64,000 bases of DNA, taken from Pseudomaricurvus alcaniphilus (GTDB lineage: Bacteria > Pseudomonadota > Gammaproteobacteria > Pseudomonadales > Cellvibrionaceae). The stretch covers positions 372,001 to 436,000 of the forward strand of contig NZ_JAAOIX010000002.1 of the NCBI RefSeq assembly GCF_011440395.1. Direction: 5' to 3'. The notes under the pieces are model-generated. The model did not search any database and was not told the origin of the DNA. It saw nothing but the letters and a program-made list of their open reading frames with translations. How positions within the stretch are numbered: the stretch's first letter is position 1; every line of letters starts with the position of its first letter. The position numbers and the translations under genes were made by a program. Shown here piece by piece: positions 1 through 9,069 of the stretch.

Positions 1-405
1 TGTTTGTTGATATAGGGCTAATAGCATAGGGCCAGACCTTGGAAATTATATGGTACCTGGAAGTTTACCCGGCTCAGTAACGCCGCTTGAATTCAGGGTA
101 GCTATATGTTACCAATACTCTAAAGCACCAGCGAACTCAAGGCGTGGGTCGCTCCCATCCGATTGTGCGTCAACCGGAACGTTGCATTATTGTCGAAAGT
201 CTTATTTTGTCGTAAATATCGACCGCATAATAACCAAGGACTAATGTAAGAAAATTACACTGTTTGACTGAGGCCATGCATTTTCACAGTGCCATAATCC
301 GTTGACTTCAGCCAGCAAGTTAAACTGTTGATTTACCCCTCGGTAATATACCGTACCTCAACATTTTCCTGCCTACTTGGGCGGAGTCAATCAATGCCTG
401 TATAA
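1..405. other. left-edge region without a convincing gene
   Basis: No open frame here has a convincing ribosome site, composition or recognisable protein. A 64-codon frame at 50-244 (+) has no family-like motif and was not accepted. The stretch probably contains decayed DNA upstream of the transporter-like remnant that follows. Confidence 0.4.
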
Positions 406-540
406 AGCGGTTCTACGACATTATTATCTGGTGCACCATTCATTTACTTTGCTTTCGCCTACTGGGGCCTGAGACGCGCCAAATCACTGCTGAAATCCGC
501 CACAGCCATGGCCGCTAATACAATAACACCCACGAATTAA
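406..540 (+). pseudogene. possible C-terminal remnant of a membrane transporter
   Basis: An open frame of 44 codons, preceded directly by a stop and with no start, ends in TAA just before the Shine-Dalgarno of the next gene. It reads like the last membrane helix and tail of a transporter: a hydrophobic stretch (APFIYFAFAYWGLRR) followed by a polar tail. Position and composition suggest that a transporter gene once preceded the dehydrogenase and was lost. The family cannot be assigned from so short a piece. Confidence 0.3.
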
Positions 541-549
541 GAGGTTGTC

Positions 550-2040
550 ATGAAGGACATTATAGAGCTCAAACAGGAGAGCCTGGCCCTCCTCGCCGGC
601 AAAGTCGCCTGCCCATCCTATGACCGGAACAAGGTCAAGGCAGGCATCGTCCATATTGGGGTCGGTGGCTTCCATCGCTCCCACGAAGCCTATTACACCG
701 ACGCGCTGATGAATGAAACCGGCGACTGCAGCTGGGGTATCTGTGGCGTGGGTCTGCGAGAAGACGACCGCAAGATGCGCGATATCCTAAAGGCCCAGGA
801 TTACCTGTACGCGCTGATTGTGAGGCACCCGGGGGGGAAAGTTGAAACTTCCATCATCGGCTCACTGGTGGATTTTCTGCTGAGCGGCGACAATCCAGGC
901 GCCGTCATCGACAGGATGGCCAGTGCCGACACCAAAATCGTGTCACTGACGATCACCGAAGGTGGCTATAACTTTGATCCCGCCTCTGGTGAGTTCGAAT
1001 TTGGCAATCCGGATGTCCAGCACGACCTGGACAACCCCGCCCAGCCGAAGACGGTGTTTGGCTTCCTCACCGCGGCATTGAAGCAGCGCCGCACCGTAGG
1101 GCTGCCAGCCTTCACCGTCCAGTCGTGTGACAATATCCAGCACAACGGCGCCATGGCACGCAAGATGCTACTGGCCTTCGCCCACAAGCAAGACCCCGAG
1201 CTGGCCCGGTGGATCGAGAGAGAAGTATGCTTTCCCAACGCCATGGTGGATCGGATAACACCAGCGACAACGGCCGCGGATACCGCCTACCTGAGCAGCC
1301 AGGCAGGGTTCAAAGATGACTGGCCGGTCACCTGCGAGCCTTTTACCCAGTGGGTCATCGAAGACAACTTCAGCAATGGCAGGCCCGCGTGGGAGCATGT
1401 GGGGGCACAGTTTGTACCCGACGTTACCCCCTACGAAAAAATGAAAATACGCCTGCTCAATGCCGGGCATTCGGTGCTCGGCCTGCTCGGCTCGATCCAC
1501 GGGCACGAGACCATCGATGGCTGTGTCGCCGACCCGCTGTTCGCCACCTACCTGCGCGCGTTTATGGACAACGAGGCCACGCCCGTGCTCGACCCGGTAG
1601 AAGGGGTCGACCTGGATGCCTACAAGGACAGTTTGCTGCAGCGCTTTGGCAACCCCAACATCAAGGACAGCCTGGCACGCATCTGCCTGGAGAGCTCGGC
1701 CAAGCTGCCCAAGTTTTTGATCTCCACCATCCACGAAAACCTGACCCGGGGCGGCAGCATCAAATATGCCACCCTCGTAATCGCCGCATGGTGCCTCTAC
1801 AGCGACAAAGGCCGCAACCGGCATGGGGTCGAACTCAAAATCGTCGACCAGATGAAGACTGAACTGCATCAAGCGGCTGCCGGAACCAATGACGACCCAC
1901 TGTCCTTTCTGCGCCTGAAAAGCCTGTTTGGCGACCTGGCAAGCAACAAGGAATTTACTGCGCTGTATACGGAGATGGTGCAGGCCATCTACAAGGACCC
2001 TGACATCGAGCAGCAGATGCGGAAAGTTCTTGCTGCCTAG
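550..2040 (+). CDS. mannitol dehydrogenase-family oxidoreductase, probable fructuronate reductase
   Basis: This is a 496-residue NAD(P)-dependent polyol/hexuronate dehydrogenase of the long-chain mannitol dehydrogenase family, the usual length (about 480-500). The N-terminal Rossmann segment carries the family signature IGVGGFHRSHEAYYTD (about residues 36-51), and the C-terminal domain has the catalytic KxRLLNAGHS motif (about residue 300, here KIRLLNAGHS). Family members interconvert mannitol and fructose, or reduce D-fructuronate to D-mannonate (UxuB). With a mannonate dehydratase 6 kb away the fructuronate reductase role is favoured, but this is inference. The start is fixed by GAGG at 541-544, 5 nt before ATG. 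The downstream GC-rich palindrome may act as a 3' stem-loop. Confidence 0.85.
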   Translation: MKDIIELKQESLALLAGKVACPSYDRNKVKAGIVHIGVGGFHRSHEAYYTDALMNETGDCSWGICGVGLREDDRKMRDILKAQDYLYALIVRHPGGKVETSIIGSLVDFLLSGDNPGAVIDRMASADTKIVSLTITEGGYNFDPASGEFEFGNPDVQHDLDNPAQPKTVFGFLTAALKQRRTVGLPAFTVQSCDNIQHNGAMARKMLLAFAHKQDPELARWIEREVCFPNAMVDRITPATTAADTAYLSSQAGFKDDWPVTCEPFTQWVIEDNFSNGRPAWEHVGAQFVPDVTPYEKMKIRLLNAGHSVLGLLGSIHGHETIDGCVADPLFATYLRAFMDNEATPVLDPVEGVDLDAYKDSLLQRFGNPNIKDSLARICLESSAKLPKFLISTIHENLTRGGSIKYATLVIAAWCLYSDKGRNRHGVELKIVDQMKTELHQAAAGTNDDPLSFLRLKSLFGDLASNKEFTALYTEMVQAIYKDPDIEQQMRKVLAA

Positions 2041-2062
2041 CGTTACTGGCTCTCGAAGCACT

Positions 2063-2087
2063 GAATCCCCGCCTGCGCGGGGATGAC
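2063..2087. repeat. GC-rich palindromic repeat, copy 1
   Basis: The core ATCCCCGCCTGCGCGGGGAT forms a near-perfect hairpin just after the dehydrogenase stop codon. The same core recurs at 7647, 14535, 14596, 14647 and 44474, always between genes. It resembles REP/MITE-type elements common in proteobacteria. Confidence 0.8.
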
Positions 2088-2134
2088 CGTCTAAAGCAAG
2101 CACCCTTCGAGACAGCCCTCTGACCGGCCTGCCA

Positions 2135-2971
2135 TCATTGCACGATTTTCTTCATTACCTGCTCGACATTCTTGTAAATGGTCGATTCAACAAAACCAAT
2201 AGAAAAGGTTTGCGGAGTTACCAGGTATTTTTCCTTGTTGCTGCGGCCAAACCCCAACACGGTCATATAAGGTCGGCTGGCATAGTCGTCGGGATGTTCA
2301 TCATCCTGGTGATGCAGCAGGTAAAACATGCGCGATGACTTGGCATCGCCAAACGCGTACCATTCCGGTGCGGGCAAATCACCCATAAACGGCTCTTCTA
2401 TCTGGCGAGATTTGTCGTCGGCGGAGTTGTACCAGAAATCGTCCTTGTCCATCTCGCCACCGGGAACGCCCTCGTATTGCACCCAGTACTTATAGCCCGG
2501 GCTGACTCGGCTCATGGTGAAGTCACAGCGATCGGGATAGAAATCCCATTGCCCCTGCCACTGGCCGTTACCCGAGGTAAACACGATGCGAACGTGTTTA
2601 TCCGTCTCAATTTCAACGACTGATGTGGACTTGTCAGTGCCGGCATTGAGGGCGTGGAAAAAACTGCCGTCCTGCTTGTGTATGGCGTTGGGAAAGCCGC
2701 GATACTCGCCTTTCCAGCCGGACCCTTTTTCAGGGTGAAAACCAATCCAGTCGACCCCATCCTTATCCAGCATGCTGGATAGACCACCACCTTCTTTCTC
2801 AAGATAGAAAGTGGCATTGGCGATGCTGACGATATAGGCAGATAGCCCTGCCGCGGACTCATCGATGCCATGGGTTAATGTGACCGGTTTTGCGGCCGGC
2901 ATAGACGTACAACCAGACACCCAAACAACCACACTAAAAAGTACTGCAAAAAATTTTATTTTTTTAAACAT
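2135..2971 (-). CDS. lipoprotein of unknown function in the carbohydrate locus
   Basis: This 278-residue protein has a lipoprotein signal: Lys-rich start, hydrophobic core and a lipobox (VSGC, Cys about residue 21). The mature part is mostly beta-strand-like and rich in Trp, Tyr and Asp (for example WIGFHPEKGSGWKGEYRG), which suits a carbohydrate-facing beta-sandwich; it may relate to uncharacterised families near polysaccharide lyases. No catalytic motif is recognised. It is expected to be anchored to the outer membrane. ATG at 2971 was chosen because the signal peptide begins there. It is the last of several minus-strand genes of the sugar locus, so a role in binding or processing uronate-containing sugars is inferred from context only. 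Confidence 0.7.
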   Translation of the reverse strand: MFKKIKFFAVLFSVVVWVSGCTSMPAAKPVTLTHGIDESAAGLSAYIVSIANATFYLEKEGGGLSSMLDKDGVDWIGFHPEKGSGWKGEYRGFPNAIHKQDGSFFHALNAGTDKSTSVVEIETDKHVRIVFTSGNGQWQGQWDFYPDRCDFTMSRVSPGYKYWVQYEGVPGGEMDKDDFWYNSADDKSRQIEEPFMGDLPAPEWYAFGDAKSSRMFYLLHHQDDEHPDDYASRPYMTVLGFGRSNKEKYLVTPQTFSIGFVESTIYKNVEQVMKKIVQ

Positions 2972-3083
2972 ATGAACTACTCATCCAAAAAAGCAATAAA
3001 ACATCAGCGGACTATTTAAAAGCCCCCTCTCCAATAAACTGCAGCTAAATTATCATCTATAAACTGTGTACTTTTACTTAACG

Positions 3084-4442
3084 TCAGTCCCACTGCTCTT
3101 TCAATTGGCCAACGGAACCCTCCATGCGCTTAAGATTGATTTGCTTATAGCGGTAGAACGGAATCGTTTTCAGCAGCTCCTCCAACGGCATCATCGCGAA
3201 CGCCCAGAAGATGGAGACATCGAAATGCAAAATCAAAATGGCACAGAGCGGCAGTGATATACCCCATTGCGTAACTATATGGATTTTCAGTACCCGCTTG
3301 CTATCGCCAAGCGCGCGCAGAATATTGCCTGAGACGCTGTTGTAGGAACGGATAATCGGAAGAATGATATAGAGCGGTGCAATGGTGTTTAATGCCATCC
3401 GGGCACCGGGCTCAATATTCGGGTAGATAAATTGGATACATTGACTGAGCAGCAAGAACAGCCCGGCAATCATCATCGACAGGGTCATCGCCACTCGGGT
3501 GGAATCCGAGGCAAACAAGGCCAGGCTCTTGTGTTCCTTTTGGCCCAAGGCCTGACTGATACTGATCGCCGAGGCCTGGGCCCAGGCATTGGTAAATTGC
3601 GTGCCCGCACGCACCCAGGGAAAGATCAGGGTGATGGCAACAAAGGCGAACAAATCGAGTTGCGCAAACAAAAGCTGATAGACCGTAGCGCCAATAGAGA
3701 GAACAAAAAAATTGGCAGCAACGGGATAAATCTCGGCATATTGCGGCCCGACTTCGGCCCGGAACAGCCGCTGTTGCGGGTAGGTTAAATCCACATTGTC
3801 GGCAGACTTCAGCACCACATAAAAGTACACCGCGCGCAGCAATACCGCGATTAAACTGCCCCAGGCCGCACCCTGTAGCCCCAACCCCTCGTAGGCACCA
3901 AAGCCATTGATTAAAAAATAGCTCAGTACTGCATTGACCGGCAACTCGATCAAAAACCCCTGCAGCGGCACTTTCGAGTTGCCGCAGCCATTTAACAGGG
4001 CGGTACACGTCTGGGTGTAGGCTGTCACCAGGACAACGTATTTGGTAATCGACAAGTAGGATTCAGCCAACGCTGCCAACTCGGCATCGTCGGTTATGGC
4101 GGCCACCAGTTCGGCGCCAAAAAAAGTCAGGACAGACAGGAACAGCAGCGCTGCAGCGGTACTGATAAACAGCCCCACCCGATAGGTGACGGCGAGATCA
4201 GGCTGGCTGTTGGCGCCATAGGCCCGACCGACGAGCAGCTGAATGCCATTGCCAATGGCAATGCCCACCCCCAACACAAAGGCCACAATGGTGGTTGCAA
4301 TACCCAAAGCAGCTACCGACAGTTCACCCAGAGGCGCAACCAGCAGCGTATCAATCATCAACATGGACTGCACCAGCACCGCATTCAGCGCCAATGGCCA
4401 AGCCAGTGTCAGGTTCTTGCGTATATAGGCATTAAAATACAT
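3084..4442 (-). CDS. MATE-family multidrug/toxin efflux transporter
   Basis: This membrane protein of about 452 residues has 12 predicted helices in two homologous halves, the standard MATE size and plan. The N-terminus (LAWPLALNAVLVQSMLMIDTLLVAPLG, split here as LAWPLALNAVLVQSM and IDTLLVAPLG) and the helix-6/7 region match the family. MATE proteins export cationic compounds using Na+ or H+ gradients. ATG at 4442 is preferred over an in-frame TTG one codon earlier. It is separated from the symporter gene upstream by a probable terminator, so it is likely transcribed on its own. Its link with sugar use is unclear; it may export a toxic intermediate or be a bystander. Confidence 0.88.
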   Translation of the reverse strand: MYFNAYIRKNLTLAWPLALNAVLVQSMLMIDTLLVAPLGELSVAALGIATTIVAFVLGVGIAIGNGIQLLVGRAYGANSQPDLAVTYRVGLFISTAAALLFLSVLTFFGAELVAAITDDAELAALAESYLSITKYVVLVTAYTQTCTALLNGCGNSKVPLQGFLIELPVNAVLSYFLINGFGAYEGLGLQGAAWGSLIAVLLRAVYFYVVLKSADNVDLTYPQQRLFRAEVGPQYAEIYPVAANFFVLSIGATVYQLLFAQLDLFAFVAITLIFPWVRAGTQFTNAWAQASAISISQALGQKEHKSLALFASDSTRVAMTLSMMIAGLFLLLSQCIQFIYPNIEPGARMALNTIAPLYIILPIIRSYNSVSGNILRALGDSKRVLKIHIVTQWGISLPLCAILILHFDVSIFWAFAMMPLEELLKTIPFYRYKQINLKRMEGSVGQLKEQWD

Positions 4443-4461
4443 CAAGCACTAACCCTTTACG

Positions 4462-4517
4462 AAAAAGCCTCTACCACAACCCGCTATTATTGGCTGACAA
4501 CAGCGAGTGGGTAGAGG
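4462..4517 (-). terminator. probable rho-independent terminator after the SSS symporter gene
   Basis: On the minus strand CCTCTACC and GGTAGAGG pair around a loop that holds a second inner stem, and the hairpin is followed by CTTTTTC. It lies between the symporter stop (4586) and the MATE start (4442). Confidence 0.6.
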
Positions 4518-4585
4518 AACAAGCCATTCAAGGGTAAAGCAACCAGGCCTGCTACCTTGCAGACCGGTGCCGCATAGATCGAAAA

Positions 4586-6355
4586 TTAAACGGTAACGGT
4601 ACTACTTTTTACCACCACCGGCCTGGAGCTTTTTTGCAACATAATACCGATGGTCAGGATAGCTGCCGCACAGGCCACGAACATCAGCCGGCCCCACATC
4701 GGGTTCGGTATCAAGGCCATCAGCAACACACCAGAGCCCATGATTTTAACCATCAGGCCCAACTTGTGACGCTGTTGACGATCGAAATCGTCCTGCTGGT
4801 CATCGGCAACAACGGGCGTTTGCAGATCCTCGAAAAAGCGATCGGTTTCCAGTTTGTGCTTGTCCGTCGACTCATTGTAGAAGAGTGAGGTGGCGCAGAA
4901 AAAGCCGGCAGTAATAAACAAGTGGCCGCCAATGGTGAGAATAATATTCATGTCAATGGTCTCGCGATCGGTCAGCGACTCGATACCAAACAGGCTCGCA
5001 AACACATCGGCGGTAAAGACATTCATAACAAACCAGGACACGAACAAGCCAACCGCAACGGTCGCCCAGGACGCCCAGGGTGGCGTTTTCTTGATGAATA
5101 TGCCGAACAGTAACGGCACCATCATTGGCACCTGCACCATGGTTGAAACAGACATCATAAGCTCAAACAGGCTCAGCTCTTTCAGCGATGCAAACCACAG
5201 CGCTACCGTAATCACCAACAAGCCACTCAGGAAACTGATGAACTGGCTGATGCGCAGCAGCTTCCTGTCACTGGTTTCTCTGTTTCTTTTGGCGATAAAA
5301 GGTTGATAGATACTGCGCACAAAGATACCGGCGTTTTTATTCAGGGCCGAGTCCATGGATGACATAGACGCCGCAAAAAGGCCGGCCATCAACAAGCCAA
5401 TGGTGCCTGCGGGCATCGCCAGCCGGGTAAATTCCAGATACACCGCATCTGCCGCCTTGTTGCCCAGGTTCGCATAGCCTGCGGTCGCATCCGGGTACAG
5501 GCTGGCAGCAGCCCAGGGCGGGATAAACCAGACGATGGTGCCCACCCCCATAAGCGTCATGGCCAACAGCGAAGCCTTACGGGCATTGATGGAGTCTTTG
5601 GCGGTCAGGAAACGAAATGAATCGTGCAGATTCATAATCGTAATGATTTGTTTCGGCAAGAAGAAAATAAAAGTGCCCACCAGTATCCAGACGTAGTTCA
5701 TATCCGGGCCGATGAAAAAGCCACCGGGGAAATTGTTGACCAGGTTAACCGGGCCGCCAACCTTGACCAGTGCCACCACCGCGCAAGCCACTGAAATAAC
5801 TGCGACCACCAGGGTTTGCACAAAGTCCGATGCCACCACACCCCAGGCACCGGACAGCACCGATACAAACAGTACCGTCAAGCCAATCGCAATAATGGTG
5901 AGCGTGATATCGGCTTCGAAAACGGCGCTGGTAAAAACCCCCAGGGCGTTTAGCCAGACACCGGCATTGAGAAAACTGAAAACGATTAATGCCCAGGAAA
6001 AGAACAGCTCGTTGCCGTGGCCAAAGCGTCTTCTTACGGCTTCGGTGGGTGTATCCACTCGCATCTGGCGAAAGCGATGGGAGAAGAAGGCCCAGCCGCA
6101 CAGGTAGGCAAAGGTATTGCCGATATACACGAGGCTGATGGCAAAGCCGTCGTCAAAGGCTTTGCCCGCCGCACCGGTGAAGGTCACGGCGGAGAACTGC
6201 GCCATAAACGCCGTTGAGCCAACCATCCACCACAGCATTCGGCCGCCGCCGCGGAAATAGTCACTGGTCGAGTTTTCCGCCATGCGCGCAAACACAGCAC
6301 CAATGGCAAGAATCAAGACGAAGTAGACCCCGATAACGAGATAATCATAAAACAT
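4586..6355 (-). CDS. sodium:solute symporter (SSS family), sugar or sugar-acid uptake
   Basis: This 589-residue inner-membrane protein has about 13-14 hydrophobic helices and the SSS plan. It begins with YLVIGVYFVLILAIGAVFAR, followed by the first half of the Na+ symporter fold (SDYFRGGGRMLWWMVGSTAFM, here in pieces). A polar cytosolic loop and a final helix make the C-terminus longer than in SglT/PutP minimal forms. SSS proteins import sugars, uronates or sialic acids with Na+. It lies 12 bp downstream of the Gfo/Idh gene and is probably co-transcribed with it; a terminator follows. A hexuronate or sugar substrate is inferred from the neighbours and is not shown by the sequence. Confidence 0.88.
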   Translation of the reverse strand: MFYDYLVIGVYFVLILAIGAVFARMAENSTSDYFRGGGRMLWWMVGSTAFMAQFSAVTFTGAAGKAFDDGFAISLVYIGNTFAYLCGWAFFSHRFRQMRVDTPTEAVRRRFGHGNELFFSWALIVFSFLNAGVWLNALGVFTSAVFEADITLTIIAIGLTVLFVSVLSGAWGVVASDFVQTLVVAVISVACAVVALVKVGGPVNLVNNFPGGFFIGPDMNYVWILVGTFIFFLPKQIITIMNLHDSFRFLTAKDSINARKASLLAMTLMGVGTIVWFIPPWAAASLYPDATAGYANLGNKAADAVYLEFTRLAMPAGTIGLLMAGLFAASMSSMDSALNKNAGIFVRSIYQPFIAKRNRETSDRKLLRISQFISFLSGLLVITVALWFASLKELSLFELMMSVSTMVQVPMMVPLLFGIFIKKTPPWASWATVAVGLFVSWFVMNVFTADVFASLFGIESLTDRETIDMNIILTIGGHLFITAGFFCATSLFYNESTDKHKLETDRFFEDLQTPVVADDQQDDFDRQQRHKLGLMVKIMGSGVLLMALIPNPMWGRLMFVACAAAILTIGIMLQKSSRPVVVKSSTVTV

Positions 6356-6367
6356 GGTATTACCTAT

Positions 6368-7510
6368 TTATTGCAGATGACGAACATCTGTCCAGTTATT
6401 GTTTTTTCTGATTATGTCAATGATCTGTTGGTACAGACTGCCTTCCTTGAAGGAAGGGTAAGGTGTGAAGGCTTCACCCTTGATGTCTTTGACAAACTCT
6501 CGCGCCAGGAAATGCCAATTGCGCTCGGTATCACCCTCGATCTGCGGCAGCTGGTCGGCAATCTCCTGGGGCACAGGCAGCTCTTGCCATTGCTTAGCGG
6601 CTTGATCCCACACAAACAGCGGCCCCATTCCGTAGTGGCCTTTAATAAAAATGGCACCCTCGGTGCCGTAAAAGACAATATGGTTTTCATCAAACTTGGG
6701 GGTCAGGCCGCCGTGTTTGAACAGCGCGGACACCGGCTTGCTGGCAAACGGGCTCTCCAGCTGGGCCAGAACGGTGTAGGACCATTCGACATTGCTCTCG
6801 CCCCACTGCAGCGACGGATCGTTCAGGTCTTTGGGGATAAAATCCCTGCGGGTCTTGAAGTTGTGTACACCCTCGACTATCGGCGCCTTGCCCAGGTCGT
6901 CGCGCACGTCACCGGCGATATTGAGAATTTTTTCTCCCACCACCGACGTGACAATCGACAGCATGTGGGTAAAGTTATTATTGAGGCGACCGCCGCCATC
7001 TTCCTTGCGGTGTGACCAGCCGAAAGGAATTTCTTTTTCCAGGTTAAAGTGCGATATACACTCAACTTCCACCGGCTCTCCAATCGCGCCACTGGCCACC
7101 AATTGCTTGGCGTGGAGGATATCCGCCATATAGCGGAAACTCGCCGCAAACGCGGTTTTTACGCCTTTCTGTTGCGCCAACTGGTACAACTCTGCCGATG
7201 TTTCACCGTCCGCGGTAAGTGGCTTGTCGCTGAACACATGACAACCAAATTCGATGGCCTGCTTAATGGCGTCGTAGTGGGCGCCGCCGGGTGTGGCGAT
7301 AGAAACGATGTCTGGCTGGCACGCCTGCAATGCTGCCTCCCAATCGGTGCCAGAGCAGGGAATGTCCATTTTTTTCGCCACTTCAGTGACCACACTGGGG
7401 GTTCTGCCAACGATACCAACCACGTCAGCACCGGCGGCCCGGAACGCATCCGCATGGCCTTGTCCGGCAAATCCTGTTCCATAGATCAATACTTTTACTT
7501 TTTTGTCCAT
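6368..7510 (-). CDS. Gfo/Idh/MocA-family NAD(P)-dependent oxidoreductase
   Basis: This protein of about 380 residues has an N-terminal Rossmann fold (LIYGTGFAGQGHADAF, about residues 8-23) and the C-terminal alpha/beta substrate domain of the Gfo/Idh/MocA family. The EKP-equivalent motif is SDKPLTADG (about residue 92). These enzymes oxidise or reduce sugars, inositols and sugar acids. Two adjacent ATGs exist; the second (7510) has better spacing from AGGTGAG. The gene sits between mannonate dehydratase and the SSS symporter on the same strand, suggesting a sugar or sugar-acid oxidation step. The exact substrate cannot be read from the sequence. Confidence 0.88.
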   Translation of the reverse strand: MDKKVKVLIYGTGFAGQGHADAFRAAGADVVGIVGRTPSVVTEVAKKMDIPCSGTDWEAALQACQPDIVSIATPGGAHYDAIKQAIEFGCHVFSDKPLTADGETSAELYQLAQQKGVKTAFAASFRYMADILHAKQLVASGAIGEPVEVECISHFNLEKEIPFGWSHRKEDGGGRLNNNFTHMLSIVTSVVGEKILNIAGDVRDDLGKAPIVEGVHNFKTRRDFIPKDLNDPSLQWGESNVEWSYTVLAQLESPFASKPVSALFKHGGLTPKFDENHIVFYGTEGAIFIKGHYGMGPLFVWDQAAKQWQELPVPQEIADQLPQIEGDTERNWHFLAREFVKDIKGEAFTPYPSFKEGSLYQQIIDIIRKNNNWTDVRHLQ

Positions 7511-7646
7511 CATCTCACCTGCTGATTGCTTGCTGCATCAATTCGTTAATAATCGCCCATCTAAAAACTGCATACCTTTAATCCTGAAGTCATTCCCGTG
7601 TAGGCTACGGTCCGGCATACCGAAATTTATAGGTTTTAAACCGTTA

Positions 7647-7673
7647 CTGGATCCCCGCCTGCGCGGGGATGAC
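7647..7673. repeat. GC-rich palindromic repeat, copy 2
   Basis: The same core as copy 1, in the spacer between the mannonate dehydratase and oxidoreductase genes. A degenerate inverted partner (GTCATTCCCGTGTAG, about 7589-7603) lies on its left, so this is likely one full element of about 80 bp like that at 14596-14673. Confidence 0.75.
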
Positions 7674-7725
7674 AAAGAAAGAGCTTCTTTACGGGCACAA
7701 AGAGCTTCTCTACGGGCACCAAGTA

Positions 7726-8943
7726 CTACCAATTCCACATGGTCCCGTCTTCCAGACGACTGACGGGCAGGTATGAACGCTTGTAGGGAAAGGCTTTGGC
7801 AGCCTCTTCGTTAAATTCAACACCCAGGCCCGGCGCATCGCTGAGGTACGCCATGCCATCGACCACTTCGGTGCTGTGGGGAAATATGTTGCGCAGGTCA
7901 TCGTTGCCGAAGCCGACAAACTCCTGCACCCCAAAGTTCGGCGCCCAAATATCCAGGTGCATATGGGCGGCCAAACAGACAGGTGACAGGTCCGGTGCAC
8001 CGTGGGGGGCCAGCTTGACGTTGAACAGGCTGGCGAAATCCGTAATTCGCCGCAGTGCCGTGATCCCGCCAGCGTGGGTGGCCGCAACCCGGATGTAGTC
8101 GATCAGCTGATTCTGGATGAGGTCCTTACAGTCCCAAATGGTGTTGTAGGTTTCACCGATGGCCAGCGGCGTGGTGGTGTGCTGGCGGATCAGCTTGTAG
8201 TTGTCCTGGTTCTCGGCCATGGAGGCATCTTCCAGGAACATCAGGTTGTAAGGCTCCAGCAGCTTGCCCAGTCGTGCCGATTCAATCGGCGTCAGGCGGC
8301 TGTGGACATCATGCACCAGCTGCACCTCATTGCCGAGCCGGCTGCGAGCCTCGGCAAACAGGTCGGTAATCATGTTGAAATACTTGGGCGTCGACCACGC
8401 CTCTTCCGGCGGCAGCGGACGGTTGCCCTGCATTTCAAAGTAGTCTTTCTTGTCACCCAGCACGCCATAGGTAACGTCCAGGCCCGGCACGGCGGACTGC
8501 AAGCGGATGGCTTTGAAGCCGGCATCGGCGTGTTTCTGGGCGTTATCCAGGGTTTGGGCAATGTTTTCGCCATTGGCGTGGGCATACAGGGTCACCCCTT
8601 TGCGGCTTTTGCCGCCCAGCAGCTGGTAGACCGGCAGCCCGGCTACCTTGCCCTTGATGTCCCACAGCGCCATATCGATGGCGGCCGTGGCGGCCATATT
8701 GATAGGGCCCCTGCGCCAGTAAACACCCCGATACAGGTACTGCCAAATGTCTTCGATATCGTGGGCGTTGCGGCCGATCAGGCACGGAATCACGTGCTCC
8801 TCCAACAGCGCCACTACCGCCTGTTCACGGCCATTGACGGTGGCATCGCCCAGTCCGTACACGCCATCTGACGTCGTCACCTTGACGGTGACAAAGTTTC
8901 TGCCCGGGCAGCATACGAACACTTCAATCTTGTCAATAATCAC
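7726..8943 (-). CDS. manD: D-mannonate dehydratase, ManD/RspA type (enolase superfamily)
   Basis: This 405-residue enolase-superfamily enzyme has the length and strong motif conservation of ManD proteins: capping domain start [19 protein letters not shown], a barrel with metal ligands in [15 protein letters not shown] and AIGETYN, and the conserved HGAPDLSPV loop. Authentic ManD dehydrates D-mannonate to 2-keto-3-deoxy-D-gluconate, the step after fructuronate reductase in glucuronate breakdown; low-activity relatives also exist. Translation starts at GTG (8943). Two LacI-type operators lie just upstream, and the divergent gene encodes a LacI repressor, so induction by a hexuronate-derived ligand is likely. 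Confidence 0.88.
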   Translation of the reverse strand: MIIDKIEVFVCCPGRNFVTVKVTTSDGVYGLGDATVNGREQAVVALLEEHVIPCLIGRNAHDIEDIWQYLYRGVYWRRGPINMAATAAIDMALWDIKGKVAGLPVYQLLGGKSRKGVTLYAHANGENIAQTLDNAQKHADAGFKAIRLQSAVPGLDVTYGVLGDKKDYFEMQGNRPLPPEEAWSTPKYFNMITDLFAEARSRLGNEVQLVHDVHSRLTPIESARLGKLLEPYNLMFLEDASMAENQDNYKLIRQHTTTPLAIGETYNTIWDCKDLIQNQLIDYIRVAATHAGGITALRRITDFASLFNVKLAPHGAPDLSPVCLAAHMHLDIWAPNFGVQEFVGFGNDDLRNIFPHSTEVVDGMAYLSDAPGLGVEFNEEAAKAFPYKRSYLPVSRLEDGTMWNW

Positions 8944-8969
8944 CTGATTCGCCTCAAAACTGTTTTCTA

Positions 8970-8996
8970 TAAAACGTTTTACTAAACCGATTTAGT
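8970..8996. promoter_or_regulatory. tandem LacI-type operators between manD and the LacI gene
   Basis: TAAAACGTTTTA (8970-8981) is a perfect 12-bp palindrome with the central CG typical of LacI-family sites. ACTAAACCGATTTAGT (8981-8996) is a second, near-perfect palindrome that overlaps it by one base. The sites lie about 27-53 bp from the manD start and 74-100 bp from the repressor start, a position from which one protein could control both genes. Confidence 0.7.
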
Positions 8997-9069
8997 TGTG
9001 TAATTTAACATACCAAGGCAATATGTCAACCCGTCTCGGGAAACATCCATTCAGAGTAGATTTCATAGC

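Noticed and set aside
50-244. 64-codon frame near the left edge as a gene
   Set aside because: No Shine-Dalgarno, no recognised motif and noncoding-like composition.
1168-2103. Long minus-strand frame (311 codons) opposite the dehydrogenase gene
   Set aside because: The plus strand has clear family motifs, and this frame is an antisense by-product of GC-rich third positions.
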